A stretch of 64,000 nucleotides of DNA from Cohaesibacter celericrescens (GTDB taxonomy: Bacteria; Pseudomonadota; Alphaproteobacteria; Rhizobiales; Cohaesibacteraceae): positions 1-64,000 of the forward strand of contig NZ_PKUQ01000042.1 of NCBI RefSeq assembly GCF_002866925.1, written 5' to 3'. How positions within the stretch are numbered: position 1 is the stretch's first letter; the number at the start of each line of letters is the position of its first letter. Under the pieces are notes generated by a model, which did no database searches, was not told the origin of the DNA, and was given only the letters and a program-made list of their open reading frames with translations. A program made the translations under genes and the position numbers. Below are positions 34,704 through 44,605 of this stretch, piece by piece.

Positions 34704-36044
34704 ATGGTCGATGACAGTAAATCACCTAAATCTGATAAGCCTCTCAATGCAGACCAAATTCTGGATAGTGGCCCCCTGCACCGTCTGCAACAAGCAAGAT
34801 GGGTCTTGATTGTCACCGCTATCGGGCTTGTTTGGATGGTGATGCAAACCGACGGGGAAATCTGGCGTGCAGTTGCTGTATTGTCTGCGGTTTTGTTAGC
34901 TACCCTTTTCTTGCCAAGACGACGCAAGGTCACCCGCTTACGCGCAAAAGCGGAGGCACGTCGGCGCACCACCATACCAAACCGCCATATGCGAAAACTG
35001 GCAGCCGCCCTGCCCGATCCCTGTTTTATCCTTGATCAGCGGGGCATTGTCCGCTTCATCAATAAAGCGGGATCATCAATTTTTGGCAATGTTAATGAAG
35101 GGGATCCGCTTTCCTTCAGGGTACGACAACCAGACATGCTGGCTGCTCTTGAAAATGTTCTTGACGGCGGCCCCTTGGAAAAAATCGACTATGTCCTCAA
35201 AAGCCATACAGACCATCATTATGAAGCTTGGGTCACACCCATTCATTTATCCAAGGAACGTTCCAAAGGTACACAACCCGATTTTATCTTGCTGCTTCTG
35301 CATGATCAGACCGAACAAAAAAACATAGAACGAATGCGTGCTGATTTTGTGGCCAATGCCAGCCACGAGCTGCGAACTCCACTTGCCTCGGTCATTGGCT
35401 TCATCGAAACGCTGCAAGGCCCCGCCAAAGGGGATGCTGCCGTAACGGACCGTTTTTTGGGCATAATGCTGGACCAATCAGAACGCATGTCACGATTGAT
35501 ATCTGATCTGCTGTCTCTTTCTCGCATTGAAATGAAGGCACATGTTCTGCCAGACACCCAAGTGGACTTGAGCAAAATACTCCTCCATGTCATGGACGCG
35601 CTGGCACCGTTGGCCGAAGAGAATAAAATCAAGATAAAGAGTCACAGCTGCGACGAAAGCCGGTGGGTGTCTGGTGATCGGGATGAACTGATTCAGGTTT
35701 TTGAAAATCTGGTAGAGAATGCTTTGAAATATGGCCGGAACGGCGAAAAGATAGAAATTGGCTGTGATGACATTGTCGATCCGACTGATGGCAAGGCCTA
35801 CTATTCGATCAGCATCCGCGACTTTGGTGAAGGCATACCTGCCCAGCATTTGCCACGCCTGACCGAGCGCTTCTACCGAATCGACGTCGCCTCTTCGCGC
35901 GAACAAAAAGGCACAGGACTTGGGCTTGCCATCGTCAAACACATCCTCACACGACACCGGGGCAAGCTGTTGATCGAGAGTGTTGCAGGGCAAGGGGCCA
36001 CCTTCCATGTCCAACTTCCGACATGCGAGTCTTCCATTTTATGA
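34704..36044 (+). CDS. phoR: phosphate regulon sensor kinase PhoR-like
   Basis: 446 residues: two N-terminal membrane helices (WVLIVTAIGLVWMVM and VAVLSAVLLATLFLP), a PAS domain at about 95-215, HisKA with FVANASHELRTPLASVIGF, N box QVFENLVENALKYG and G box KGTGLGLAIVKHIL. The short periplasmic loop and PAS arrangement match PhoR. It sits directly upstream of the Pho box and pst genes and about 6 kb from its expected partner phoB, consistent with phosphate sensing through the PstSCAB-PhoU complex. Confidence 0.92.
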   Translation: MVDDSKSPKSDKPLNADQILDSGPLHRLQQARWVLIVTAIGLVWMVMQTDGEIWRAVAVLSAVLLATLFLPRRRKVTRLRAKAEARRRTTIPNRHMRKLAAALPDPCFILDQRGIVRFINKAGSSIFGNVNEGDPLSFRVRQPDMLAALENVLDGGPLEKIDYVLKSHTDHHYEAWVTPIHLSKERSKGTQPDFILLLLHDQTEQKNIERMRADFVANASHELRTPLASVIGFIETLQGPAKGDAAVTDRFLGIMLDQSERMSRLISDLLSLSRIEMKAHVLPDTQVDLSKILLHVMDALAPLAEENKIKIKSHSCDESRWVSGDRDELIQVFENLVENALKYGRNGEKIEIGCDDIVDPTDGKAYYSISIRDFGEGIPAQHLPRLTERFYRIDVASSREQKGTGLGLAIVKHILTRHRGKLLIESVAGQGATFHVQLPTCESSIL

Positions 36045-36093
36045 CGCCCGTGTGAATCAGTGTTTTTTATTCCTTTTATTTCAATATCTTATA

Positions 36094-36133
36094 TTGTCAC
36101 AATACTGAAATATAAGTGTCATATACCCATCAC
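36094..36133 (+). promoter_or_regulatory. Pho box with four direct repeats upstream of pstS
   Basis: Four 7-bp units at an 11-bp period with AT-rich 4-bp spacers: TTGTCAC-AATA-CTGAAAT-ATAA-GTGTCAT-ATAC-CCATCAC. The consensus CTGTCAT and period are those of PhoB-binding boxes. Located 160 bp before the pstS start, so the pst operon should be induced by PhoB-P in low phosphate. Confidence 0.85.
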
Positions 36134-36292
36134 ATATCAGCGATAGTTTCCGCCGTGTACTGAGTTTTCCTGTTCTTTGATCCGCACCAATGCGGTGCTG
36201 GATCAGGCGGAATTCGGTCTTGTCTCGGCGGGTTTGAAAGGGTCATTGCGTGATCTACTCGCTTTAAAAAAACTGACTCATGGAGAGTTCAA

Positions 36293-37333
36293 GTGAAATT
36301 CGCATCTTTTGCTAGCGCAGCTGCTCTTGCTGCCACTACTATCCTCGCAGGCACCGCAGCACAGGCACGTGATCAGGTTCAGGTTGCTGGGTCTTCCACC
36401 GTTCTTCCTTACGCAACCATCGTTGCTGAATCCTTTGGTGAAAACTATCCAGACTTCAAAACCCCAATCGTTGAATCTGGTGGCTCTTCTGCTGGCCTTA
36501 AAGAATTCTGTAAAGGCACCGGCCCGAAAACAATCGACATTGCCAACGCATCGCGCAAGATCAAAGACAGCGAAGTCGAAAAATGTGCTGAAAATGGCGT
36601 TTCCGAAATCATCGAAGTAAAAATCGGTTACGACGGCATCGTGTTCGCTTCTGACGTAAACGGCGTTGATTTTGCTTTTGAGCCGATCCACTGGTTCAAT
36701 GCTTTGGCTCCTAAAATTGTTGTAGACGGCAAGCTGGTCGACAACACCAACACCAAATGGTCGGACGTCGATGCTTCGTTCCCAGACTGGGAAATTGCAG
36801 CTTACATTCCTGGCGAAAAACACGGTACGCGTGAAGTTTTCGAAACCAAAGTACTGGCTAACGGCTGTAAAGCGGCTGGTGCACTGGACCTTTACATGGC
36901 TGCTGGCTTGGACAAAAAAGCTGCTGGTAAAGAGTGCTTCAAAGTACGCAAAGACGGCAAAGCTGTAGACATTGATGGCGATTACACCGAAACACTGGCC
37001 CGCATCGACAGCAACAAAACCGGCATTGGCGTGTTTGGTCTGGCGTTCTATGAGAACAACACAGATAAACTGAAAGTAGCGACCGTTTCCGACATCGCTC
37101 CTAACGCTGAAGTGATCGCTGATGGCACATACCCTGTCTCTCGTCCGCTTTACTTCTACGTGAAAAAAGCTCATCTGGGTGTGATCCCTGGCCTTAAAGA
37201 ATATGTCGACTTCTTTATGTCAGACGACATGACTGGCGAAGGCTCACCTACTGCTGAATATGGTCTGGTTCCTGCTCCTGAAGCTGAGCGTGAAGCAATC
37301 CACGAAGCAATCGAAGAAGGCAAAACCCTTTAA
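36293..37333 (+). CDS. pstS: phosphate ABC transporter periplasmic binding protein
   Basis: 346 residues. Signal peptide with ALAATTILAGTAAQA, mature protein starting RDQVQVAGSSTVLPY, the phosphate-binding strand; ESGGSSAGLKEFC forms the second ligand loop. GTG start at 36293 with GGAGAG 8 bp upstream. Codons are unusually biased toward GCT, GGC and AAA-type choices, fitting high expression. A strong hairpin with T-run follows 14 bp after the stop, so pstS is made in excess over pstCAB. Confidence 0.95.
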   Translation: MKFASFASAAALAATTILAGTAAQARDQVQVAGSSTVLPYATIVAESFGENYPDFKTPIVESGGSSAGLKEFCKGTGPKTIDIANASRKIKDSEVEKCAENGVSEIIEVKIGYDGIVFASDVNGVDFAFEPIHWFNALAPKIVVDGKLVDNTNTKWSDVDASFPDWEIAAYIPGEKHGTREVFETKVLANGCKAAGALDLYMAAGLDKKAAGKECFKVRKDGKAVDIDGDYTETLARIDSNKTGIGVFGLAFYENNTDKLKVATVSDIAPNAEVIADGTYPVSRPLYFYVKKAHLGVIPGLKEYVDFFMSDDMTGEGSPTAEYGLVPAPEAEREAIHEAIEEGKTL

Positions 37334-37346
37334 GGTTGACCTTTCG

Positions 37347-37380
37347 GACCATGCGCACGTCACTGCGCATGGTCTTTTAT
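37347..37380 (+). terminator. terminator/attenuator between pstS and pstC
   Basis: Perfect 11-bp stem GACCATGCGCA ... TGCGCATGGTC with 6-base loop CGTCAC, followed by TTTTATTT. It lies in the 249-bp gap between pstS and pstC. Partial termination here would set the usual excess of binding protein over permease. Confidence 0.9.
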
Positions 37381-37582
37381 TTGTGAATCCGGCTGAAGAT
37401 CCTGTTGTGCAGTTCATAACTCTATTTTGAAACCGAATGGTTCAATTGACGTGTGTGCATCAACTAAGCTGTTTCTGACAATGTCCGCACCTTTCCTCGA
37501 AGAAAGGACCCAAAAGGACAGATCAGGGATTTCCATATTTATTTGACTGCGATTATTCGCATCGCTCAAGGGGCAGGTCGCT

Positions 37583-39133
37583 ATGAGCCCGTTATGGCTT
37601 CTGGCAGTTATTCTCATCGTCGCATTGGCAGGTGCCCTACTGGGACGCAACCGTGCCATCGCATGCGTGAATGGGAAAGTAGCTGAACTTCACTCTCAAC
37701 CCGGATATTACGGCTCTTACGTTTTTATCTGGACGGCAATTCCGGCGATCGGCTTTATGATCGCAGTGCTTTTCGCCCAGCCTTTCGTCAATAGATCAGT
37801 TGTCGACGGGGAATTGCGCAGCAGTTATACCGAAGCCTGTGCCCGCGAAATGTCGCGGATCGAAGGCGAGGCCGGTGCTGAAGAACCCAAAATCTGTCTC
37901 GATAAAAAAGACTATGAGGCGCTGGATACACGCCGTGCCCTGATGCAAGGCGTTGTCAGCAATGTTGCAAGCGGCTTGACGATGCTGTCTGACGAAGAAC
38001 TCAAGCAACTGCGTTCTGGTTTGATTGCCGTGCGACCGACGCTTGCCAAACATGGCGTTGCACTGGCAGAAAATGTCAACAATTCTATCGTCGGTGCCGG
38101 CTATAAGCTCAACGAGTCACGCGAAGTTTTCGACTATATTTTGATGGGTGGTGTCGCGGCCCTGTTGGCCTTGGGGTTTGGTCTTTCCTATCGACGTATT
38201 TCTGCTCCACTGCGGGCGAGAAACCGGGTTGAGTCCAATATCAAGATCGCCTTGATCTTTGCTTCTTCAATCGCAATTCTGACCACTGTCGGCATTGTGT
38301 TTTCCATGCTGTTCGAATCCATTCATTTCTTTGGACATGTCGATCTGCTCGACTTTTTCTTTGGCACAACTTGGGACCCACGCTTCTCATCGGTTGGCCG
38401 TCAGGTCGACTCCGAGGGCGGGACCTTCGGTCTTATCCCATTGCTTTGGGGCACACTGTATATCTCGTTGGTTGCCCTGCTTGTAGCGGTGCCGATCGGT
38501 TTGTTCGCAGCCATATATATGGCTGAATATGCGAGCCGTCCCTTGCGCGCTATTGCCAAGCCTCTGCTGGAGATTCTGGCCGGCATTCCAACCATCGTTT
38601 ATGGTTTCTTCGCGCTGGTAACGATCGGGCCTTTCTTTCGGGATGCGGGCGCAACTATCGGGCTGACAATCTCGGCCAATTCCGTTCTGACGGCCGGGTT
38701 TGTGATGGGCATCATGCTTATTCCTTTCATATCTTCGCTGTCAGACGACATTATTTCAGCGGTGCCTCAATCCCTGCGTGATGGTTCTCTTGGACTGGGT
38801 GCCACCCGGTCAGAAACAATCAAACGTGTTATTTTGCCTGCGGCACTACCCGGCATTGTCGGATCCATCCTACTGGCCGCTTCGCGCGCCATCGGGGAGA
38901 CCATGATCGTGGTGATGGCCGCTGGAATCGCGGCCAACCTCACAGCCAATCCATTCGAAGCGGTGACCACTGTTACTGTAAAAATCGTCAGCCAGCTGAC
39001 AGGTGATCTTGAGTTCAACTCGCCACAAACCCTTGTGGCCTTTGCGCTCGGTATCACACTGTTTTTCATCACGCTGTGCCTGAACATCTTCGCCTTGCAC
39101 ATCGTAAGGAAATATCGGGAGCAGTATGACTGA
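37583..39133 (+). CDS. pstC: phosphate ABC transporter permease PstC, long N-terminal form
   Basis: 516 residues, about 200 more than the E. coli protein. The extension holds two membrane helices and a soluble region rich in charged residues (residues about 55-185), typical of alphaproteobacterial PstC. The permease core has the EAA-type loop LRDGSLGLGATRSETIKRVILPAALPGI. Stop and next start overlap by one base (TGATG), so pstA is translationally coupled. Confidence 0.95.
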   Translation: MSPLWLLAVILIVALAGALLGRNRAIACVNGKVAELHSQPGYYGSYVFIWTAIPAIGFMIAVLFAQPFVNRSVVDGELRSSYTEACAREMSRIEGEAGAEEPKICLDKKDYEALDTRRALMQGVVSNVASGLTMLSDEELKQLRSGLIAVRPTLAKHGVALAENVNNSIVGAGYKLNESREVFDYILMGGVAALLALGFGLSYRRISAPLRARNRVESNIKIALIFASSIAILTTVGIVFSMLFESIHFFGHVDLLDFFFGTTWDPRFSSVGRQVDSEGGTFGLIPLLWGTLYISLVALLVAVPIGLFAAIYMAEYASRPLRAIAKPLLEILAGIPTIVYGFFALVTIGPFFRDAGATIGLTISANSVLTAGFVMGIMLIPFISSLSDDIISAVPQSLRDGSLGLGATRSETIKRVILPAALPGIVGSILLAASRAIGETMIVVMAAGIAANLTANPFEAVTTVTVKIVSQLTGDLEFNSPQTLVAFALGITLFFITLCLNIFALHIVRKYREQYD

Positions 39134-40455
39134 TGACTGATACACTTCAATCTTCAGGCGACAAGATCGCACAAAACCATGTTCGCGATTTGGGGCTCAA
39201 GCGCCGATACGCGAAGGAAAAACGTTTCCGACTGGCTGGCATTGTCGCCATCTCAATGGGCATTCTGTTCTTGTTTTTGTTGTTTTGGTCCATTGTATCG
39301 AAGGGCTACACTGCCTTTGAACAAACCAAAATCAAACTGGATTTGTATCTGCAAGAACAAGTTCTTGACCCCAGCGGAACACGCAGTCGCGATGAGCTGC
39401 AGAAGGCCATTCGCTACAACAAGATTATCGAACCGGCGTTGTATAAAGCTCTTGGCATTGATCTGACTGACAAAAAGCAAAAGTCTGATAGAAGACTGGC
39501 CAAAAAGCTTCTATCTCGCGGGTCGGCGATTGAGTTGCGTGATATGGTTCTTGCCAATCCAGATTTGATTGGCAAAAAACAGACCATTTGGGTGTTGGCA
39601 GCCGGTGACGTTGACAGCTTTGTCAAAGGGCAGGTTCCCCGGGACACGCCAGAGAAGCGGCGCAAGATCAAGAATAAGCAGATTGTCTGGATCGATGACC
39701 TTATCGAACGGGGCGTTATGGAGAAGAAATTCAACACCGGCTTGTTCACATTTGGTGCATCATCCCGCGCCGAAACAGCTGGCATCGGTGTGGCTGCGAT
39801 TGGTTCAATCTTTATGATGGCGATCGTTCTGCTGTTGGCTTTGCCAATTGGCGTTGCTGCCTCCATCTATTTGGAAGAATTTGCACCCAAAAACCGTTGG
39901 ACTGATCTGATCGAGGTCAACATCAACAATTTGGCTGCGGTGCCGTCCATCGTGTTTGGTTTGCTTGGCTTGGCGGTGTTCATCAACTTTGCTGGCCTGC
40001 CTCGCTCGGCTTCAATTGTTGGTGGATTGGTGCTGACCCTGATGACCTTGCCGACCATCATCATTGCCACCCGATCTGCACTGAAAGCTGTGCCACCATC
40101 CATACGTGAAGCAGCATTGGGTATTGGAGCATCCAAAACACAAGCTATTTTCCACCATGTCTTGCCACTTGCCACTCCAGGCATTCTGACCGGCACCATT
40201 ATTGGGCTTGCACAGGCTCTTGGTGAAACAGCACCACTTTTGATGATCGGTATGGTGGCCTTTGTGAAGGACTTCCCGCTGAGCCCATTTGATCCCGCGA
40301 CCGCACTTCCTGTGCAGATCTACATGTGGGCTGGTGCGGCGGAACGTGCCTTTGTGGAACGGACATCTGCTGCCATCATGATCCTCTTGGCGTTTCTCGC
40401 CGTTATGAATATTTCTGCGGTGCTTCTGCGTCGCCGCTTCGAGCGCCGTTGGTAA
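39133..40455 (+). CDS. pstA: phosphate ABC transporter permease PstA
   Basis: 440 residues, again longer than the E. coli protein owing to a soluble insertion after the first membrane helix (about residues 60-190, Lys/Arg/Glu-rich). The core shows IREAALGIGASKTQAIFHHVLPLATPGI, the ATPase-contact loop. With PstC it forms the membrane channel driven by PstB. Ends 94 bp before the pstB ATG. Confidence 0.95.
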   Translation: MTDTLQSSGDKIAQNHVRDLGLKRRYAKEKRFRLAGIVAISMGILFLFLLFWSIVSKGYTAFEQTKIKLDLYLQEQVLDPSGTRSRDELQKAIRYNKIIEPALYKALGIDLTDKKQKSDRRLAKKLLSRGSAIELRDMVLANPDLIGKKQTIWVLAAGDVDSFVKGQVPRDTPEKRRKIKNKQIVWIDDLIERGVMEKKFNTGLFTFGASSRAETAGIGVAAIGSIFMMAIVLLLALPIGVAASIYLEEFAPKNRWTDLIEVNINNLAAVPSIVFGLLGLAVFINFAGLPRSASIVGGLVLTLMTLPTIIIATRSALKAVPPSIREAALGIGASKTQAIFHHVLPLATPGILTGTIIGLAQALGETAPLLMIGMVAFVKDFPLSPFDPATALPVQIYMWAGAAERAFVERTSAAIMILLAFLAVMNISAVLLRRRFERRW

Positions 40456-40548
40456 CCGCTGCGCATTGAAACAAAAAGATTGTACAGCCCGATTGGCGAT
40501 GAACCGCCACAAAAACAGGCTCACAACAGGACAAAGAAAGTATCGACT

Positions 40549-41361
40549 ATGCAGGATACGAACCTAAATATTCAGGGAAGCGATCTCCTTTCCAAATCGG
40601 CGCATCCGATTAAGATGTCAGGTGAAAAAGTTAACGTTCATTACGGTACCAAACAGGCACTGTTCGACGTCGATTTGCAGGTTAATGAAAATCAAGTCAC
40701 GTCACTGATTGGCCCTTCGGGGTGTGGCAAGTCGACCTTCTTGCGTTGCCTTAACCGCATGAATGACACCATCGATATTTGTAATGTCACGGGTCTGATT
40801 AAGCTGGGAGACCAAGACATCTATGATCCCAACATTGATGTGGTTGAATTGCGTGCGCGTGTCGGCATGGTGTTTCAAAAGCCCAATCCATTCCCAAAAA
40901 GCATTTTTGAGAATGTGGTTTATGGACCACGCATTCATGGCCTGTGCCGCACAAAAGCCGAAATGGAAGAAGTCGTTGTTTCTTCTCTGCAAAAGGCCGG
41001 TTTGTTCGAGGAAGTAAAAGATCGTCTGGATGAGCCCGGTACGGGGCTTTCAGGCGGACAGCAACAGCGCTTGTGCATTGCGCGTGCCATTGCAGTGAGC
41101 CCCGAAGTGATCCTGATGGATGAGCCCTGTTCAGCGCTTGACCCGATAGCAACGGCCAAAGTGGAAGAACTGATTGATGAGTTGCGGGAAAATTATACCA
41201 TCGTTATCGTAACCCACTCTATGCAGCAAGCTGCGCGCGTTTCCCAACGCACCGCTTTCTTCCACATGGGCACTCTGGTTGAAGAAGGCCAGACCGATCA
41301 GATCTTTACCAACCCCAAAGATCAGCGGACCCAGGATTATATTACCGGCCGTTTCGGCTAA
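40549..41361 (+). CDS. pstB: phosphate ABC transporter ATP-binding protein
   Basis: 270 residues. Walker [11 protein letters not shown] loop [17 protein letters not shown] (with the Pst-specific NPFPKSI), signature [14 protein letters not shown], Walker [14 protein letters not shown] and switch His in [10 protein letters not shown]. The ATG at 40549 gives a normal N-terminal tail; a longer frame upstream is not used. Drives phosphate import through PstCA and is required for signalling to PhoR. Confidence 0.96.
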   Translation: MQDTNLNIQGSDLLSKSAHPIKMSGEKVNVHYGTKQALFDVDLQVNENQVTSLIGPSGCGKSTFLRCLNRMNDTIDICNVTGLIKLGDQDIYDPNIDVVELRARVGMVFQKPNPFPKSIFENVVYGPRIHGLCRTKAEMEEVVVSSLQKAGLFEEVKDRLDEPGTGLSGGQQQRLCIARAIAVSPEVILMDEPCSALDPIATAKVEELIDELRENYTIVIVTHSMQQAARVSQRTAFFHMGTLVEEGQTDQIFTNPKDQRTQDYITGRFG

Positions 41362-41440
41362 GTTTTGGTTCGCCTTCTTTCATACGCCGGATTGTATATT
41401 TACCGGCGGTCAGAGACGCGAACGCGAGGAGAAATTGGAT

Positions 41441-42112
41441 ATGTCCGATCATATTGTGACATCATACGACGATGATTTGCGCGAGCTAACCGGTCGAATT
41501 GCCGAAATGGGTGGCCACGCTGAACGCATGGTTGAGGAAGCTGTGAGTGCACTGGTTCGTAAGGATCTCGATGCCGCGCAGGCAACAATCGAAAAAGACC
41601 AGATCATCAACAAACTTGATCAGGAAATTGAAGAAAAGGCTGTTCTGACCATCGCGCGTCGTCAGCCGATGGCGCAGGACCTTCGTCACATTGTGGCTGC
41701 CTTGCGCATTTCCATTGATCTGGAACGGGTTGCTGATTTGGGTAAAAATATTGCCCGCAATGCTTTGGCGTTGGAAGGCAGAAGCCAGCCAAAACAACTT
41801 ACCCATGGCCTAGAGCATATGGCAGAGATTACGCTCGACCAACTGCGCATGGTTTTAGATGCCTATACCGCGCTGGACGAGAATGCTGCCTTGGCTGTGG
41901 TTCAAAAAGACAAAGATATTGATGCAATTTACAATTCTTTGTTCCGTGAATTCCTGACCTACATGATGGAAGATCCACGCAATATTACTTTCTGCACCAA
42001 CTTTTTGTTTGCGGCAAAGCATCTTGAGCGCGTCGGCGATCACGCCACCAACATCGCCGAAACCATCTACTATGTCAAAACCGGCGTCACGCTGGAAAAT
42101 CGCACTTTGTAG
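41441..42112 (+). CDS. phoU: phosphate transport regulator PhoU
   Basis: 223 residues, two copies of a three-helix PhoU unit (DDDLRELTGRIAEMGGHAERMVEEA and MLEHMAEITLDQ-type repeats) with metal-site ExxxD motifs such as DLERVADLGKNIAR and HLERVGDHATNIAE. ATG at 41441 follows AGGAG. It restrains PhoR when phosphate is plentiful through the Pst complex. The start lies 79 bp after pstB. Confidence 0.95.
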   Translation: MSDHIVTSYDDDLRELTGRIAEMGGHAERMVEEAVSALVRKDLDAAQATIEKDQIINKLDQEIEEKAVLTIARRQPMAQDLRHIVAALRISIDLERVADLGKNIARNALALEGRSQPKQLTHGLEHMAEITLDQLRMVLDAYTALDENAALAVVQKDKDIDAIYNSLFREFLTYMMEDPRNITFCTNFLFAAKHLERVGDHATNIAETIYYVKTGVTLENRTL

Positions 42113-42271
42113 GCGTATCTGGGCAGGGCCAAGGTCCGAACCGATATTTGAAACGAAAAAACCAAGGGTGAGACGGAGAACCGACAGGTTCTGTCTCACC
42201 TGAATTAAGCTCCGATCTGGACAGTAATAAAGCAAATTCAATCCTAGTTCAGATCCCCAATATGCGGAAAA

Positions 42272-42976
42272 ATGGCGATGAGCCCCAAAGTCATGATCGT
42301 GGAAGATGAAGAAGCCCTCAGTCTTCTCTTGCGTTACAATCTGGAAGCTGAGGGGTATCAAGTTGAAGTGATCACTCGTGGCGATGAGGCCGAAGGCCGC
42401 TTGCAGGAAACACTGCCTGACCTTTTGCTTCTTGACTGGATGTTACCCGGCCTATCTGGCATTGAACTATGTAGGCGCCTTCGTGCCAAACCCAAGACCC
42501 TCAAACTTCCCGTCATCATGCTGACAGCGCGCGGAGAAGAATCTGAACGCATTCGCGGTCTGTCTACCGGCGCAGATGATTATGTCGTCAAGCCCTTCTC
42601 TGTGCCTGAACTGATGGCCCGTGTGCGTGCGATTCTGCGCCGAGCGAGCCCCGATCTAGTTGCCACGGTACTGACTGCGGGTGACCTTGAATTGAACCGC
42701 GAAACACACCGGGTCAAACGCTCCAACCGTGAGATCACTCTTGGACCGACCGAATATAGATTGTTGGAATTTTTGATGCAGAACCCGGGTCGCGTCTATT
42801 CACGCGAGCAACTTCTGGACGGAGTTTGGGGGCACGACGTATATGTTGATGAGCGCACCGTCGATGTGCATGTCGGCCGGTTGCGTAAAACCATCAATCG
42901 CGGACGAGCCAAAGACCCCATTCGCACGGTTCGTGGATCTGGCTATAGCTTTGATGATCATTTCTCGGCTGAGTAG
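42272..42976 (+). CDS. phoB: phosphate regulon response regulator PhoB
   Basis: 234 residues, OmpR family. Receiver has VEDEEAL, phosphoacceptor Asp in DLLLLDWMLPG, Thr of IMLTARG and Lys of VVKPFS; the winged helix has LGPTEYRLLEFLMQNPGRVYSREQLLDGVWG and DERTVDVHVGRLRK, close to PhoB. Start at 42272 or the next Met at 42278. It is last in the phosphate cluster and is the predicted ligand of the box at 36094. Confidence 0.94.
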   Translation: MAMSPKVMIVEDEEALSLLLRYNLEAEGYQVEVITRGDEAEGRLQETLPDLLLLDWMLPGLSGIELCRRLRAKPKTLKLPVIMLTARGEESERIRGLSTGADDYVVKPFSVPELMARVRAILRRASPDLVATVLTAGDLELNRETHRVKRSNREITLGPTEYRLLEFLMQNPGRVYSREQLLDGVWGHDVYVDERTVDVHVGRLRKTINRGRAKDPIRTVRGSGYSFDDHFSAE

Positions 42977-43007
42977 ATTGCTCGTGTCCAGGCACTAGAT
43001 CCTGATA

Positions 43008-43042
43008 AAAACCCTGATCTGTTCAACAGATCAGGGTTTTTT
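43008..43042. terminator. bidirectional terminator between phoB and the L,D-transpeptidase gene
   Basis: Stem AAAACCCTGATCTG ... CAGATCAGGGTTTT (14 bp, loop TTCAA), with T-runs on the plus strand and a matching A-run upstream. It lies between two convergent genes and can stop both. Confidence 0.92.
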
Positions 43043-43093
43043 CTTGATCATTTTCACGCCTGAACTTCTTTATTCAGAATCCGCGTAAAATTC

Positions 43094-44605
43094 CTAGCTA
43101 CTGCTCTTTTTCTTTTTAAAAAAAGAGAAAATCGTTTGTGTTTTTGGCTTTGCTGATTTTTTGGCTTTTTGAGCGGCCACTTTGCGTTCTGTTGCGCTAT
43201 TGCGCGCGGCCACGGCTTTTCTTTTGACCGTATTTTTCGTTTTGGCAACCGCTCTGGTTGGTATCGATGGTTTGGTCAAAACAATGAAGTCCGTGCCCAC
43301 GTCCGTTGTCTCACGGCTAAAGCCACGGTCAGAGATGGTCAAGGATGCGCCGATTTTTATCAGATGGTTGATTTGCGCACGCACGTTGTCCGGAATGGTA
43401 ATGCGGTTTAGCACATCAGTTGACGCGACAATTCCGGTATCTTCTTTGGCCTGTTTCACGCCAAGCCGCGATTGCAGATCCTGCGAAAATTTGTCGCCCA
43501 AATTCACAGCGAGCCAATCGAGCTGCCCTTCGTTAACGTCGGAAGCACTGGCCGTAAAAAGATGGGCACCCAAAGGGGTGTCTGGATTTGAAATCTGAAT
43601 GGGCGCATCGAACAAGGGTTTGAAATTGTGGCGGACAAAAAGATGCCCAGTCGGAACCTTGCCCTTGCCAGCCGCTTGATAGAGTTGATCCAGCAGCGCC
43701 TGATTGATGCGCGGTGTCGTCCCGTACATGCGGGCTTCAATACTGCCTTGCTTGGAGGCCAAAAACGCCCTTACAGCAGCATTGGTGGCTTTGCCAACTC
43801 TGCCATCTGGCGTGCCAGCGTCAAAGCCCAGAGTATTCAGAGTGACTTGAATTTCACGCACCAAATTGCCGCGTGCTTGTCGCGTAATAAAAATGCGGAG
43901 CGGTTTTTTGCTCTTTTTGATCTCGTTAAACTGGTTCATGCGTTTGGCAACCAGATGCGCCACATCGTCCTGTGCCGGACGGTCAGACAGCAATGTGATT
44001 TTACCCAAACCTTGCACAGGATTCATCAGACTTGGGTCGAGCCCTGATAGCTTGTCGGATACATCTACTTCTTGAGGCTGAAAAAGCATCTGGTGTTGAA
44101 TCTGTTGAGGCGTAGCATCGCGATTGGCGATTATAACATGTGCACCGCGCTCGGTAAGACTGAACAGCTTTTTAGCAAATCCACGCGGCAGCCGGACACA
44201 TCCATGCGAAGCGGGATAACTGGGAACGGAATTGGACTCATGCAGAGCAATACCTGACCAAGTCAGACGCTGCATATAAGGCATGGGAGCGCTATTGTAT
44301 ATATTGGAAAAATGCCGTTTGCGCTTTTCCAATATGGAGAAGATTCCGGTTGGGGTGGTATGTCCGCGCTTACCAGTCGATACCTTGGACTTTGCAATTT
44401 CTTGGTTGCCACGAAACACACGAAGGCTTTGATCCTTGCGTGAAATAATAATCTGAACAGGTGCATTTTCAGACATTTTGATCGCAGCAGCAGATTTCGA
44501 GGCGACTGGCGCTTGTTCAAGCGTTGTTTCATTAGCCGTGGTCAAACCACTACTCGAAAGCAAAATGCTAATTGTCAGACCGACATATCCGGTTGTTGAC
44601 TTCAT
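43094..44605 (-). CDS. exported L,D-transpeptidase (YkuD) with C-terminal peptidoglycan-binding domain
   Basis: 503 residues. Signal peptide, then a YkuD catalytic domain at about 45-180 with IALHESNSVPSYPASHGCVRLP, whose His and Cys in HGCVRL are the catalytic pair. Around residue 260-300 a peptidoglycan-binding-like helix bundle shows REIQVTLNTLGFDAGTPDGRVGKATNAAVRAFL. The C-terminal 60 residues are Lys/Arg/Ala-rich and low-complexity. It forms 3-3 cross-links or anchors proteins to the wall. ATG at 44605 has GGAG upstream; a frame beginning at 44683 adds residues without a signal sequence. Confidence 0.92.
   Translation of the reverse strand: MKSTTGYVGLTISILLSSSGLTTANETTLEQAPVASKSAAAIKMSENAPVQIIISRKDQSLRVFRGNQEIAKSKVSTGKRGHTTPTGIFSILEKRKRHFSNIYNSAPMPYMQRLTWSGIALHESNSVPSYPASHGCVRLPRGFAKKLFSLTERGAHVIIANRDATPQQIQHQMLFQPQEVDVSDKLSGLDPSLMNPVQGLGKITLLSDRPAQDDVAHLVAKRMNQFNEIKKSKKPLRIFITRQARGNLVREIQVTLNTLGFDAGTPDGRVGKATNAAVRAFLASKQGSIEARMYGTTPRINQALLDQLYQAAGKGKVPTGHLFVRHNFKPLFDAPIQISNPDTPLGAHLFTASASDVNEGQLDWLAVNLGDKFSQDLQSRLGVKQAKEDTGIVASTDVLNRITIPDNVRAQINHLIKIGASLTISDRGFSRETTDVGTDFIVLTKPSIPTRAVAKTKNTVKRKAVAARNSATERKVAAQKAKKSAKPKTQTIFSFFKKKKSSS

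Noticed and set aside
36278-37174. 298-residue minus-strand frame opposite pstS
   Set aside because: Shadow of pstS caused by its strong codon bias; no domain, and it would cover the pstS ribosome-binding site.
42150-42215. Hairpin-like sequence between phoU and phoB as a terminator
   Set aside because: The inverted pieces (GAGACGG/CTGTCTC type) are imperfect and no T-run follows.
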